A stretch of DNA of 64,000 bases from Triticum aestivum (taxonomy: Eukaryota > Streptophyta > Magnoliopsida > Poales > Poaceae). The notes beneath the pieces were generated by a model. The model saw only the letters and a list, made by a program, of their open reading frames with translations. It did not search any database and was not told the origin of the DNA. Position 1 is the first letter of the stretch. Each line of letters begins with the position of its first letter. Below, one piece after another: positions 32,821 through 46,200 of the stretch. The stretch spans positions 686,077,363-686,141,362 of the forward strand of contig NC_057803.1 in assembly GCF_018294505.1 (NCBI RefSeq), given 5' to 3'. A program made the translations under genes and the position numbers.

Positions 32821-32987
32821 AGTGTCGCCCTGATGCTGAGTGGGGCCGCGTTGAGGCCTCTGGCCATCTGTGAGCCCAACTCCACCGCACGACCCCAAAC
32901 GGATGTCCGCTTTGTCCGGATTTCGTCCATTTAGGGTGGCAATAGGTAGCAAAATGGACACGCATGCCCGGCTATGGATGGAGGCGC
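32821..32987. mobile_element. Left arm of a DNA element split by Angela insertion
   Basis: CCCAACTCCACCGCACGACC (32876-32895) is inverted and nearly repeated at about 52455-52480 (complement GGCCAACTCCGCCGCGCGAC). The element between these arms, without the retrotransposons, would be about 1.3 kb and GC-rich, so it is probably non-autonomous. Exact outer ends and target duplication were not found. Confidence 0.45.
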
Positions 32988-34754
32988 TGTTGGAAATATG
33001 CCCTAGAGGCAATAATAAATTGATTATTATTATATTTCCTTGTTCATGATAATCGTTTATTATCCATGCTAGAATTGTATTGATAGGAAACTCAGATACA
33101 TGTGTGGATACATAGACAACACCATGTCCCTAGTAAGCCTCTAGTTGACTAGCTCGTTGATCAATAGATGGTTACGGTTTCCTGACCATGGACATCGGAT
33201 GTCGTTGATGACGGGATCACATCATTACGAGAATAATGTGATGGACAAGACCCAATCCTAAGCATAGCACAAGATCGTGTAGTTCGCATGCTAAAGCTTT
33301 TTTAATGTCAAGTATCATTTCCTTAGACCATGAGATTGTGCAACTCCCGGATACCGTAGGAATACTTTGGGTGTGCCAAACGTCACAACGTAACTGGGTG
33401 GCTATAAAGGTGCACTACGGGTATCTCCGAAAGTGTCTGTTGGGTTGGCACGAATCGAGAATGGGATTTGTCACTCCGTGTGACGGAGAGGTATTTCTGG
33501 GCCCACTCGGTAAGACATCATCATAATGTGCACAATGTGATCAAGGAGTTGATCACGGGATGATGTGTTACGTAACGAGTAAAGAGACTTGCCGGTAACA
33601 AGATTGAACAAGGTATCGGGATACCGACGATCGAATCTCGGGGAAGTATCATAACGCTAGACAAAGGGAATTGTATACGGGATTGATCGAATCCTCGACA
33701 TCGTGGTTCATCCGATGAGATCATCGTGGAACATGTGAGAACCAACATGGGTATCCAGATCCCGCTGTTGGTTATTGACCGGAGAACGTCTCGGTCATGT
33801 CTGCATGGTTCCCGAACCCGTAGGGTCTACACACTTAAGGTTCGATGACGCTAGGGTTATAGGAAATAGATATACGTGGTTACCGAATGTTGTTCGGAGT
33901 CCCGGATGAGATCCCGGACGTCACGAGGAGTTCCGGAATGGTCCGAAGGTAAAGATTTATATATGGGAAGTCATGTTTTGGTCGCCGAAAAAGTTTCGGG
34001 GTTTATCGGTAACGTACCGGGACCACCGGGAGGGTCCCGGTGGTCCACCAAGTGAGGCCACCAGCCCCGGAGGGCTGCATGGGCCAAGTGTGGGAGGGGA
34101 CCAGCCCCAGGTGGGCTGGTGCGCCCCCCACCAAGGCCCAAGGCGCAAGGGAGAGTGGAAGGGGCAAACCCTAGGCTTAGATGGGCCTAAGGCCACCTAG
34201 TGGTGCGCCTCCCTCTCCCCCCTTGGCCGCCCCCCTAGATGGGATCTAGGGCTGGCCGCCACCCCTAGGGGTGGAAACCTAGATGGGGGCGCAGCCCTCC
34301 CCTCCCCTATATATACTTGAGGTTTTGGGCTGCCAGAGACACGGATTCAATCTCCTTCTTGGCGCAGCCCTACCCCTCTCCCTCCTCGTCTCTTGCGGTG
34401 CTTGGCGAAGCCCTGCTGGAGTACCACGCTCCTCCACCACCACCACGCCGTTGTGCTGCTGCTGGATGGAGTCTTCCTCAACCTCTCCCTCTCTCCTTGC
34501 TGGATCAAGGCATGGGAGACGTCATCGGGCTGTACGTGTGTTGAACGCAGAGGTGCCGTCCGTTCGGCACTAGGATCTCCGGTGATTTGGATCACGACGA
34601 GTACGACTCCTTCAACCCATTCTCTTGAACGCTTCCGCATAGCGATCTACAAGGGTATGTAGATGCACTCTCCTTCCCCTCGTTGCTGACTTCTCCATAG
34701 ATAGATCTTGGTGACACGTAGGAAAATTTTGAATTTCTGCTACGTTCCCCAACA
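32988..34754 (+). repeat. 5' LTR of WIS/Angela element
   Basis: 1767 bases, starting TGTTGGAAAT and ending TCCCCAACA. A promoter-like TATATATA is at 34308-34315. It is followed at about 34756 by TGGCATCATGAGC, a slightly altered primer-binding site for initiator Met-tRNA (usual TGGTATCAGAGC). Confidence 0.92.
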
Positions 34755-37700
34755 GTGGCATCATGAGCTAGGTCTATTCCGTAGATTCTATGCACGAGTA
34801 GAACATAAAGTAGTTGTGGGCGTTGATTTTGTTCAATATGCTTACCGTTACTAGTCCAATCTTGTTTCGACGATATTGTGGGATGAAGCGGCCCGGACCG
34901 ACCTTACACGTACTCTTACGTGAGACTGGTTCCACCGACTGACATGCGCTAGTTGCATAAGGTGGCTAGCGAGTGTCTGTCTCTCCCACTTTAGTCGGAT
35001 CGGATTCGATGAAAAGGGTCCTTATGAAGGGTAAATAGCAATTGGCATATCACGTTGTGGTCTTTGCGTAGGTAAGAAACGTTCTTGCTAGAAACCCACA
35101 ACAGCCACGTAAAACATGCAAACAACAATTAGAGGACGTCTAACTTGTTTTTGCAGGGTATGCTATGTGATGTGATATGGCCAAGAAGAATGTGATGAAT
35201 GATATGTGATGTATGAGATTGATCATGTTCTTGTCATAGGAATCACGACTTGCATGTCGATGAGTATGACAACCGGCAGGAGCCATAGGAGTTGTCTTTA
35301 TTTATTTATGACCCGCGTGTCAACTTAAACGTCATGTAATTACTTTACTTTATTGCTAAAGTGTTAGCCATAGTAGTAGAAGTAATAGATGACGAGACAA
35401 CTTCAAGAAGACACGATGATGGAGATCATGATGATGGAGATCATGGTGTCATGCCGGTGACAAGATGATCATGGAGCCCCAAGATGGAGATCAAAGGAGC
35501 TATATGATATTGGCCATATCATGTCACTATTATTTGATTGCATGTGATGTTTATCATGTTTATGCATCTTGTTTACTTAGAATGACGGTAATAAATAAGA
35601 TGATCCCTCATAATAATTTTAAGAAAGTGTTTCCCCTAACTGTGCACCGTTGCGACAGTTCGTTGTTTCGAAGCACCGGGTGATGATCGGGTGTGATAGA
35701 TTCCAACGTTCACATACAACGGGTGTAAGACAGATTTACACATGCAAACACTTAGGTTGACTTGACGAGCCTAGCATGTACAGACATGGCCTCGGAACAC
35801 AGAAGACCGAAAGGTCGAACATGAGTCGTATAGAAGATACGATCAACATGAAGATGTTCACCGATGTTGACTAGTCCGTCTCACGTGATGATCGGACACG
35901 GCCTAGTTGACTCGGATCATGTAATCACTTAGATGACTAGAGGGATGTCTATCTGAGTGGGAGTTCATAAGATGAACTTAATTATCCTGAACATAGTCAA
36001 AAGGTCTTCGCAAATTATGTCGTAGCTCGCGCTTTAGTTCTACTGTTTAGATATGTTCCTAGAGAAATTTTAGTTGAAAGTTGATAGTAGCAATTATGCG
36101 GACTAGGTCCGTAAACTGAGGGTTGTCCTCATTGCTTCATAGAAGGCTTATGTCCTTAATGCACCGCTCAGTGTGCTGAACCTCGAACATTGTCTGTGGA
36201 TGTTGCGAACATCTGACATACACATTTTGATAACTACGTGATAGTTCAGTTAAACGGTTTAGAGTTGAGGCACCGAAGACGTTTTGAAACGTCGCGAAAC
36301 ATATGAGATGTTTCGAGGGCTGAAATTGGGATTTCAGGCTCGTGCCCACGTCAAGAGGTATAAGACCTCCGACGATTTTCTTAGCCTGCAAACTAAGGGA
36401 GGAAAGCTCAATTGTTGAGCTTGTGCTCAGATTGTCTGAGTACAACAATCATTTGAATCGAGTGGGAGTTGATCTTCCAGATGAGATAGTGATGTTTCTC
36501 CGAAGTCATTACCACCAAGCTGCTAGAGCTTCGTGATGAACTATAATATATCAGGGACATATATGATGATCCTTGAGATATTCGCGATGTTTGACACCAC
36601 AAAAGTAGAAATCAAGAAGGAGCATCAATTGTTGATGGTTGGTGAAACCACTAGTTTCAAGAAGGGCAAGGGCAAGAAGGGATACTTCATGAAACGGCAA
36701 ATCAGCTGCTGCTCTAGTGAAGAAACCCAAGGTTGAACCCAAACCCGAGACTAAGTGCTTCTGTAATAAGGGGAACAGCCACTGGAGCAGAATTACCCTA
36801 GATACTTGGTAGATGAGAAGGCTGGCAAGGTCGATAGGAGTATATTGGATATACATTGTGTTAATGTGTACTTTACTAGTACTCCTAGTAGCACCATGGT
36901 ATTAGATACCGGTTCGGTTGCTAAATGTTAGTAAACTCGAAATAAAAGGCTGCGGAGTAAACGGAGACTAGCTAAAGGTGAGCTGGCAATATGTGTTGGA
37001 AGTTTTTCCAAGCTTGATGTGATCAAACATCGCACGCTCCCTCTACCATCGAGATTGGTGTTTGCGTTGAGCATAGACATGATTGGATTATGTCTATCGC
37101 AATACGGTTATTCATTTAAGGAGAATAATGGTTACTCTGTTTATTTGAATAATACCTTCAATGGTCTTGCACCTAAAATGAATGGTTTATTGAATCTCGA
37201 TCGTAGTGATACACATGTTCATGCCAAAGATATAAGATAGTAATGATAGTACCACCTACTTGTGGCACTGCCACGTAAGTCATATCGGTATAAAACGCAT
37301 GAAGAAGCTCCATGTTGATGGATCTTTGGGCTCACTCGGTTTTTGAAAAGTTTGAGACATGCGAACCATGTCTATTGGTGTATATGCATGAAGAAACTCC
37401 ATGCAAATGGACCGTTTGGACTCACTTGATTTTGAATCACTTGAGACATGCAAATCATACCACATGGGCAAGATGACTGAAAGCCTCGTTTTCAGTAAAA
37501 TGGAACTAGAAAGCAACTTGTTGGAAGTAATACATTTTGATGTGTGCAGTCCAATGAGTGCTGAGGCGTGTAGTGGATATCGTTATGTTCTTACTTCACA
37601 GATGATTTGAGTAGATGTTGAGTATATTTACTTGATGAATCACGAGTCTGAATTATTGAAAGGTTCAAGTAATTTCAGGGTGAAGTTGAAAGATCGTCGT

Positions 37701-39893
37701 GACAAGGAAATATCTATGATATGATCATAGAGATGAATATCTGAATTACGAGTTTGGCACAGAATTAAGACATTGTGGAAATTGTTTCACAACTAATACA
37801 GCCTGGAACACCATAGTGTGATGGTGTGTCCGAACATCATAACTGCACCCTATTGGATATGATGCATACCATGATGTCTCTTATCGAATTACCACGATAG
37901 TTTATGGGTTAGGCATTAGAGACAACCACATTCACTTTAAATAGGGCACCACGTAATTCCGATGAGATGACACAGTATGAACTATGGTTTAGAGAAACCT
38001 AAGCTGTCATTTCTTAAAAGTTTGGGGCTGCGACGCTTATGTGAAAAAGTTTCAGGCTGATAAGCTCGAACCCAAAGCGGATAAATGCATCTTCATAGGA
38101 CACCCAAAACAGTTGGGTATACCTCCTGTCTCAGATCCGAAAGCAATAAGGGATTGTTTCTAGAATCGGGTCCTTTCTCGAGGAAAAGTTTCTCTCGAAA
38201 GAACTGAGTGGGAGGATGGTGGAGACTTGATGAGGTTATTGAACCGTCTCTTCAACTAGTGTGTGGCAGGGCACAGGGAGTTGTTCCTATGGCACCTACA
38301 CCAATTGAAGTGGAAGCTTATGATAGTGATCATGAAACTTCAGATCAAGTCACTACCAAACCTCGTGGGATAACAAGGATGCGTACTACTTCAGAGTGGT
38401 ACGTTATCCTGTCTTGGAAGTCATGTTGCTAGACAACAATGAACCTACGAGCTATGGAGAAGCAATGGTGGGCCTGAATTCCGATAAATGGCTCGAGGCC
38501 ATAAAATCTGAGAAAGGATCCATGTATGAAAACAAAGTGTAGACTTTGGAAGAACTACTTGATGGTCGTAAGGCTGTTAGGTACATATGGATTTTAAAAG
38601 GAAGACGGACAATGATGGTAAGTATCACCATTAAGAAAGCTTGACTTGTCGTTAAGATGTTTTCTGACAAGTTCAAGGAGTTGACTACGATGAGACTTTC
38701 TCACTCGTAGCGATGCTAAGAGTCTGTTGGAATTATATTAGCGATTACTGCATTATTTATGAAATCTTGCAGATAGGATGTCAAAACATTGTTTCCTCGA
38801 CGATTTTCTTGAGGAAAGGTTGTATGTGATACAACCGAAAGGTTTTGTCAATCCTGAAAGATGCTAATAAGTATGCAAAGCTCCAGCAGTCCTTCTAAGG
38901 ACTGGAGTAAGCATCTCGGAGTTGGAATGTACGCTTTGATGAGATGATCAAAGATTTTGGGTTTATACAAAGTTTATGAGAAACTTGTATTTCCAAAGAA
39001 GTGAGTGGGAGCACTATAGAATTTCTGATGAGTATATGTTGTTGACATATTATGGATCAGAAATGACGTAGGATTTCTGGAAAGCATATAGGGTTATTTG
39101 AAAGTGTTTTTCAATGGAAAGCCTGGATTAAGCTACTTGAACATTGAGCATCAAGATCTATAAGGATAGATCAAAACGCTTAATGGTACTTTCAAATAAG
39201 CACATACCTTGACATGATCTTGAAGGTGTTCGAGATGGATCAGTCAAAGAAGGAGTTCTTGCCTGAGTTGTAAGGTATGAAGTTAAGACTTAAAGCTCGA
39301 CCGCGGCAGAAGAAAGAGAAAGGACGAATGTCGTCCCCTATGCTTTTGTCATAGGCTCTATACGGTATGCCATGCTGAGTACCGCACCTGATGTGTGCCT
39401 TGCCACATGTCTGGCAAGAGGGTACAAAGGTGATCCAGGAGTGGATCACTAGATAGCAGTCAAAATTATCCTTGGAGTAATAAGGACATGTTTCTCGATT
39501 ATGGAGGTGATAAAGAGTTCGGCGTAAAAGGTTACATCGATGCAAGCTTTAACACCTATCCGAATGACTCTGAGTAGCAAACCGGATACGTATAGTGGAG
39601 CAACCATTTGGAATAGCTCCAAGTGGAGCATGGAAGCAACATTTATAATATGACCTAGAGATTTGCAAAGTACATACGGATTTGATTGTTGCAGACCCGT
39701 TGACTAAAACCTCTCTCACAAGCAAAACATGATCAAACCCCAGAACTCATTGAGTCTTAATCACATGATGATGTGAACTAGTTTAGCGACACTAGTAAAC
39801 TCTTTGGATGTTGGTCACATGGCGATGTGACCTGTGAGTGTTAATCACATGGCGATGTGAACTAGATTATTGACTCTAGTGCAAGTGGGAGAC
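34755..39893 (+). pseudogene. Degraded Copia gag-pol of WIS/Angela element
   Basis: No long open frame remains, but pieces of the polyprotein are recognisable in order. Gag-like residues lie near 36420-36540 (LRLSEYNNHLNRVGVDLPDE). The end of the integrase zinc region and the catalytic core start lie near 37430-37600 (LLEVIHFDVCSPMSAEA). A pre-RT/RT start lies near 38500-38620 (ENKVWTLEELLDGRKAVRYI with stops). An RNase H-like region lies near 39340-39700. Stops and frame changes are frequent throughout. The 3' polypurine tract AAGTGGGAGA lies just before the 3' LTR. This copy cannot encode its own enzymes. Confidence 0.8.
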
Positions 39894-41349
39894 TATTGGA
39901 AATATGCCCTAGAGGCAATAATAAATTGATTATTATTATATTTCCTTGTTCATGATAATCGTTTATTATCCATGCTAGAATTGTATTGATAGGAAACTCA
40001 GATACATGTGTGGATACATAGACAACACCATGTCCCTAGTAAGCCTCTAGTTGACTAGCTCGTTGATCAATAGATGGTTACGGTTTCCTGACCATGGACA
40101 TTGGATGCCGTTGATGACGGGATCACATCATTAGGAGAATGATGTGATGGACAAAACCCAATCCTAAGCATATCACAAGATCATGTAGTTCGCATGCTAA
40201 AGCTTTTCTAATGTCAAGTATCATTTCCTTAGACCATGAGATTGTGCAACTCCCGGATACCGTAGGAATACTTTGGGTGTGCCAAACGTCACAACGTAAC
40301 TGGGTGGCTATAAAGGTGCACTACGGGTATCTCCGAAAGTGTCTGTTGGCTTGGCACGAATTGAGACTGGGATTTGTCACTCCGTGTGACGGAGAGGTAT
40401 CTCTGGGCCCACTCGGTAGGACATCATCATAATGTGCACAATGTGATCAAGGAGTTGATCACGGGATGATGTGTTACGGAACGAGTAAAGAGACTTGCCG
40501 GTAACGAGATTGAACAAGGTATCGGGATACCGACGATCGAATCTCGGGCAAGTATCGTACCGCTAGACAAAGGGAATTGTATACGGGATTGATCGAATCC
40601 TCGACATCGTGGTTCATCCGATGAGATCATCGTGGAACATGTGGGAACCAACATGGGTATCCAGATCCCTCTGTTGGTTATTGACCGGAGAATGTCTCGG
40701 TCATGTCTGCATGGTTCCCGAACCCGTAGGGTCTACAGACTTAAGGTTCGATGATGCTAGGGTTATAGGGAATAGATATACGTGGTTACCGAATGTTGTT
40801 CGGAGTCCCAGATGAGATCCCGGACGTCACGAGGAGTTCCGGAATGGTCCGGAGGTAAAGATTTATATATGGGAAGTCCTGCTTTGGTCGCCGGAAAAGT
40901 TTCAGGGTTTATCGGTAACGTACCGGGACCACCGGGAGGGTCCCGGGGGTCCACCAAGTGGGGCCACCAGCCCCGGAGGGCTGCATGGGCCAAGTGTGGG
41001 AGGGGACCAGCCCCAGGTGGGCTGGTGCGCCCCCACCAAGGCCCAAGGCGCAAGGGAGAGTGGAAGGGGGCAAACCCTAGGCTCAGATGGGCTAAGGCCC
41101 ACCTAGTGGTGCGCCTCCCTCTCTCCCCCCTTGGCCAACCCCCTAGATGGGATCTAGGGCTGGCCGCCACCCCTAGGGGTGGAAACCTAGATGGGGTGCA
41201 GCCCCTCCCCTCCCCCTATATATACTTGAGGTTTTGGGCTGCCAGAGACACAAATTCAATCTCCTTCTTGGCGCAGCCCTACCCCTCTCCCTCCTCGTCT
41301 CTTGCGGTGCTTGGCGAAGCCCTGCTGGAGTACCACGCTCCTTCACCAC
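39894..41349 (+). repeat. 3' LTR of WIS/Angela element, first part
   Basis: Starts TATTGGAAATATGCCC, so the terminal TG has become TA. It runs to the insertion site at ACCAC (41345-41349) and continues at 51009-51327 after the inner element. Confidence 0.92.
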
Positions 41350-43171
41350 TGAAAGCACAAGTGCTCCCTAGGTGGTTTTGATAATTGATGACAACATATC
41401 TCTTGTTGGACTAACATTTCTATCTAGCATGTTTCAGATAAGTTCAACAATGGAGTGGCATGGACTAAAAGTTGTGGGAACTCCTTCAAGATGCTAAGGA
41501 CAAAGGATTGGCTAAAGCCTCAAGCTCAAGACTCTTCATTTTACATTTTAGTGATCCAAGATCACATTGAGTCCATAGGAAAAGCCAATACTATGAAGGA
41601 GGGATGAGGTGTTGCTTAATGAGCCTCTTGCTTCATGTGCTTAGTGATATGCTCCAAAACTCTCAACTACTTTCCCACTTCCACATATGACCTAAACCCT
41701 AAGCCAAACTCGGTCCTACCGATTCTTTCTATCCGGCGCCACCGAGTTTCACTTGTCATAAGCCACTGCCAAACCCTAGCAATTCGGTTCTACCGATAGG
41801 GATCTCGGTCTCACCGAGATGGGATTGCAAACTCTCTGTTTCCCTTTCGTAACTTTTCGGTCTCACCGAAAGAGCGAATCGGTCCCACCGAGATTGCAAT
41901 GTAAATTCAGTGTTTCCTTTTTGTAACTTTTCGGTCTCACCGAAAGAGCAAATCGGTCCCACCGAGTTTGCCTGACCAACTCTCTGGTTAGCTTATTACC
42001 AAAATCGGTCTCACCGAGTTTGTGTAATCGGTCTCACCGAGATTACGTTATGCCCAAACCCTAACCATATCGGTCCTACCGAGTTGCATGTCAGTCCCAC
42101 CGAAAATCTCTAACGGTCACTAGGTTTACCTTTTCGGTCCGACCGAGTTTGTTGATTCGGTCCCACCGAGATTGGAAAACTGTGTGTAACGGTTGGATTT
42201 TGTGTGGAGGCTATATATACCCCTCCACCTCCTCTTCATTCGTGGAGAGAGCCATCAGAACACATACACAATTCCAACTCATATGTTCTGAGAGAGAACC
42301 ACCTACTCATGTGTTGAGACCAAGATATTCCATTCCTACCATATGAATCTTGATCTCTAGCCTTCCCCAAGTTGCTTTCCACTCAAATCTTCTTTCCACC
42401 AGATCCAAATCCTATGAGAGAGAGTTGAGTGTTGGGGAGACTATCATTTGAAGCACAAGAGCAAGGAGTTCATTACCTACACACCATTTGTTACTTCTTG
42501 GAGAGTGGTGTCTCCTAGATTGGCTAGGTGTCACTTGGGAGCCTCCGACAAGATTGTGGAGTTGAACCAAGGAGTTTGTAAGGGCAAGGAGATCGCCTAC
42601 TTCGTGAAGATCTACCGCTAGTGAGGCAAGTCCTTCGTGGGCGATGGCCATGGTGGGATAGACAAGGTTGCTACTTCGTGGACCCTTTGTGGGTGGTTGC
42701 TTCTTCGTGGACCCTTTGTGGGTGGTTGCTTCTTCGTGGACCCTTCGTGGGTGGAGCCCTCCGTGGACTCGCGCAACCGTTACCCTTCGTGGGTGGAGCC
42801 CTCCGTGGACTCGCGCAACCGTTACCCTTCGTGGGTGGAGCCCTCCGTGGACTCGCGCAACCGTTACCCTTCGTGGGTTGAAGTCTCCATCAACGTGGAT
42901 GTAGGATAGCACCACCTATCCGAACCACGGGAAAAACATCCGTGTCTCCAATTGCGTTTGAATTCTCCAAACCCTTCCCCTTACATTCTTGCAAGTTGCA
43001 TGCTTTACATTCCGCTGCTCATATACTCTTTGCATGCTTGCTTGATATGTATTGTGTATGTTGAAATTGTGCCTAAAACTCCACTCAAACCAAAAAGGCC
43101 TAAAAATTGCAACTTTAGCACTAAGTGTCTAATCACCCCCCCTCTAGACACATCTACTTCTAGATCCTACA
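41350..43171 (+). repeat. 5' LTR of SIRE/Maximus element
   Basis: 1822 bases. Contains a TATATATA box at 42212-42219, a dense array of TCGGT(C/T)(C/T)CACCGA-like words (about 41710-42175), and three 42-base tandem units from about 42743 with CTCCGTGGACTCGCGCAACC as their core. Shorter GTGGACCCTTTGTGGGTGG repeats come just before them. Confidence 0.93.
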
Positions 43172-43226
43172 AGTGGTATCAGAGCTTTGGTCTCCATTGC
43201 CTTGGTTTAATCACCATTGGAGGAAG

Positions 43227-46200
43227 ATGGATGTGTCTACCTTAGGGAGTCTTAGACATAGAGTGCCTATTCTTGATGGAGAGTATTTTCATGAGTGGAA
43301 AAATGAGATGCTTGTAATTTTCAATCAATATCATTTGAACAAGTATATTGCTAGCCCTTGTGCACCTCATATTGATCCTTTGCATCCTACCCTAGATGAA
43401 GATATTGACATGATTCGCAATCTTAGAACTATTGAGCTCATCATTAGAGGATTGCCCAAAAATTTGATTGCTAGTTTGCCTACTCTTAATTGTGCCTATA
43501 CTATATGGAAATTTCTTGAGGAACGATTTCCCGATCATTCCTTGAAAACTTTGGATGAAATTCTCCATAAATCTATTGCCTTGAGTAAGATGAACTCTAG
43601 TGATCCTAGTTTTGGTAATTGTCTATTTGAACTTACCAATCTTAAGCATGCTAAAGGAGATGTTGGAATCATTAGTGATATCATATTCGAAGCTATAAGA
43701 ATTCATAAAAGTGACCACTTTGATGATCATTTATCTAATGAATTACCCTCTCTAGGAAATGATGAGTCACAAGATCATGATGAACATGGATACTATGATG
43801 ATGATGATGATAGTGACTTCGATCTTGATGATGCAATGAGACATTTTGGTCTTATGGCAAATCTTCGGGGATATGAATCAGGAGGAAAGGAATGGGTTCT
43901 TGATAGTGGATGTACTGATCATATGACCGGAGATGAAGAGATGTTTCGTGAGCTTGCTGAAAATGACGGCCCTCGAAAATATGTCACCTTTGGTGATAAT
44001 TCAAAGGGTAAAGTGGTTGGCCTTGGTAAGGTGGCCATCTCACATGATAGTTCCATTCAAAATGTCATGCTCGTTGAATCTCTCGGCTACAACTTACTTT
44101 CAGTATCTAGACTTGCTGATTTCGGTTTGAATGTCCTATTTACTGAGGTAGATTGCCAAGTATTTCGTCGAGACAATCATAAAATGGTCTTTACCGGTAT
44201 GCGTAGAGGTGATCTTTACATTGTCGATTTCTCTAAAAAGGCACAACCTAAAACTTGCTTTGTTGCTAAATCCTCAAAAGGTTGGTTGTGGCATAGACGA
44301 CTAGGTCACGTTGGCATGAGAAACCTTGACAAGCTTATTAAAGGAAATCATATCCTTGGAGTTAACGATGTCATATTTGATAAGGATAGACTTTGCAGTG
44401 CTTGTCAAGCAGGTAAACAGGTTGGAGGAAGACATCCCGTGAAGAACATCATGACCACAAGGAGGCCACTCGAGCTACTTCATATGGATCTTTTTGGTCC
44501 CAACGCCTACAAGAGTCTCGGTGGAAATTCTTTTGGTCTAGTTATAGTTGATGATTTTTCAAGATTTACGTGGGTGTTCTTTCTTAATGACAAGTCGCAG
44601 GTCCAGAAGATCTTCAAAAACTTCGCTAGGAAGGCCCAAAATCAGTTTGACGTGAAGATCAAGAAGGTTCGGAGTGACAACGGAACGGAGTTCAAGAACG
44701 CAAATGTGGACACCTTTCTTGACGAAGAAGGGATTTCACACGAGTTCTCGGCTACGTACACACCTCAACAAAATGGAGTCGTTGAGAGGAAGAACCGGAC
44801 GCTCATCGAAATGGCAAGAACGATGCTTGATGAATACAAGACGCCGAAGCACTTTTGGGCAGAAGCGGTTGAGACAGCTTGTCACGCAACAAATCGCTTA
44901 TATCTTCACAAGCTACTCGGCAAGACGGCATACGAGCTTCTCACCGGTAACAAACCCCAAGTTGGATACTTTCGAGTATTCGGCTCAAAGTGCTACATTC
45001 TTGATAAGCATCGTCGTTCAAAGTTTGCTCCTAAATCTCATGAAGGTTTTCTACTTGGTTATGGCTCAAACTCTCACACTTACCGTGTCTACAACAATTT
45101 CACCCGAAAGGTTGAAGAGACGGTAGATGTGAAGTTTGATGAATCTAATGGCTCGCAAGTAGAGCAATTGCCAATTGATGTAGGAGACAAAGACCCTTCA
45201 GAAGCAATCCAAGACTTGTCCATTGGCAAAATTCGTCCAACGGAGGTGAAGGAGAGTACTTCATCCGTCCAAGTGGAAGCTTCTACTTCACGACAAGGTG
45301 AACCAAGAATTGACACGGAAGCATCCACAAGTGGGACACACCAAGATGAAGAAAACGAGGAAATGCATCAAGACGAACATCAACAACCTCCTTCTCCACC
45401 ACGACAAGAGAACGATGACGTCAACAATGAAGAAGGCCAAGAAGAAGAACAAGATGAAGAAGATGTTCAACGAAGACCCAAGCAAAAGCTCTCACGAGTT
45501 CGAGCAAGAATTGCCAAAGATCATCCCGTCGAGCAAATCCTCAATGATATACAAACCGGGAGAATCACTCGCTCAAAAACTCGTTTAGCTAACTTTTGTG
45601 AAAACTATTCATTCATCTCTAGCATTGAACCTATGAAGGTTGAAGAAGCATTGGAAGATCCGGATTGGATAAACGCTATGCATGAAGAGCTACACAACTT
45701 TGAGAGAAACCAAGTTTGGACATTGGTTGAGAAGCCCGACAACAACCACAACATCATTGGTACAAAATGGGTGTTTCGCAACAAGCAAGATGAAGATGGA
45801 CAAGTGGTTCGCAACAAAGCACGTCTCGTCGCCCAAGGGTACACACAAGTCGAAGGTATGGACTATGGTGAGACATATGCTCCCGTTGCTAGACTTGAGT
45901 CCATTCGCATCTTACTTGCCTATGCTAATCACCATAATATCACCTTGTACCAAATGGACATTAAAAGTGCTTTTCTAAATGGTGAAATAGAGGAGGAAGT
46001 TTATGTCAAACAACCTCCCGGCTTTATCAATCCTAAGAAACCAAATCATGTTTACAAACTTCACAAAGCTCTTTATGGTCTTAAACAAGCTCCTAGAGCA
46101 TGGTATAAATGCTTGACCAAGTTCCTTATTACAAGTGGTTTTGAAATTGGTAAAATTGATTCTACTCTTTTTACTAAAAGGGTTAATGGAGAACTATTTG

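Noticed and set aside
42749..42875. CRISPR-like regular repeats
   Set aside because: The units are contiguous, without unique spacers, and the window is eukaryotic.
42412..42915. Frames of about 90-167 codons with repeated peptides
   Set aside because: They result from the 42-base tandem repeats of the LTR (42 is a multiple of three) and are non-coding.
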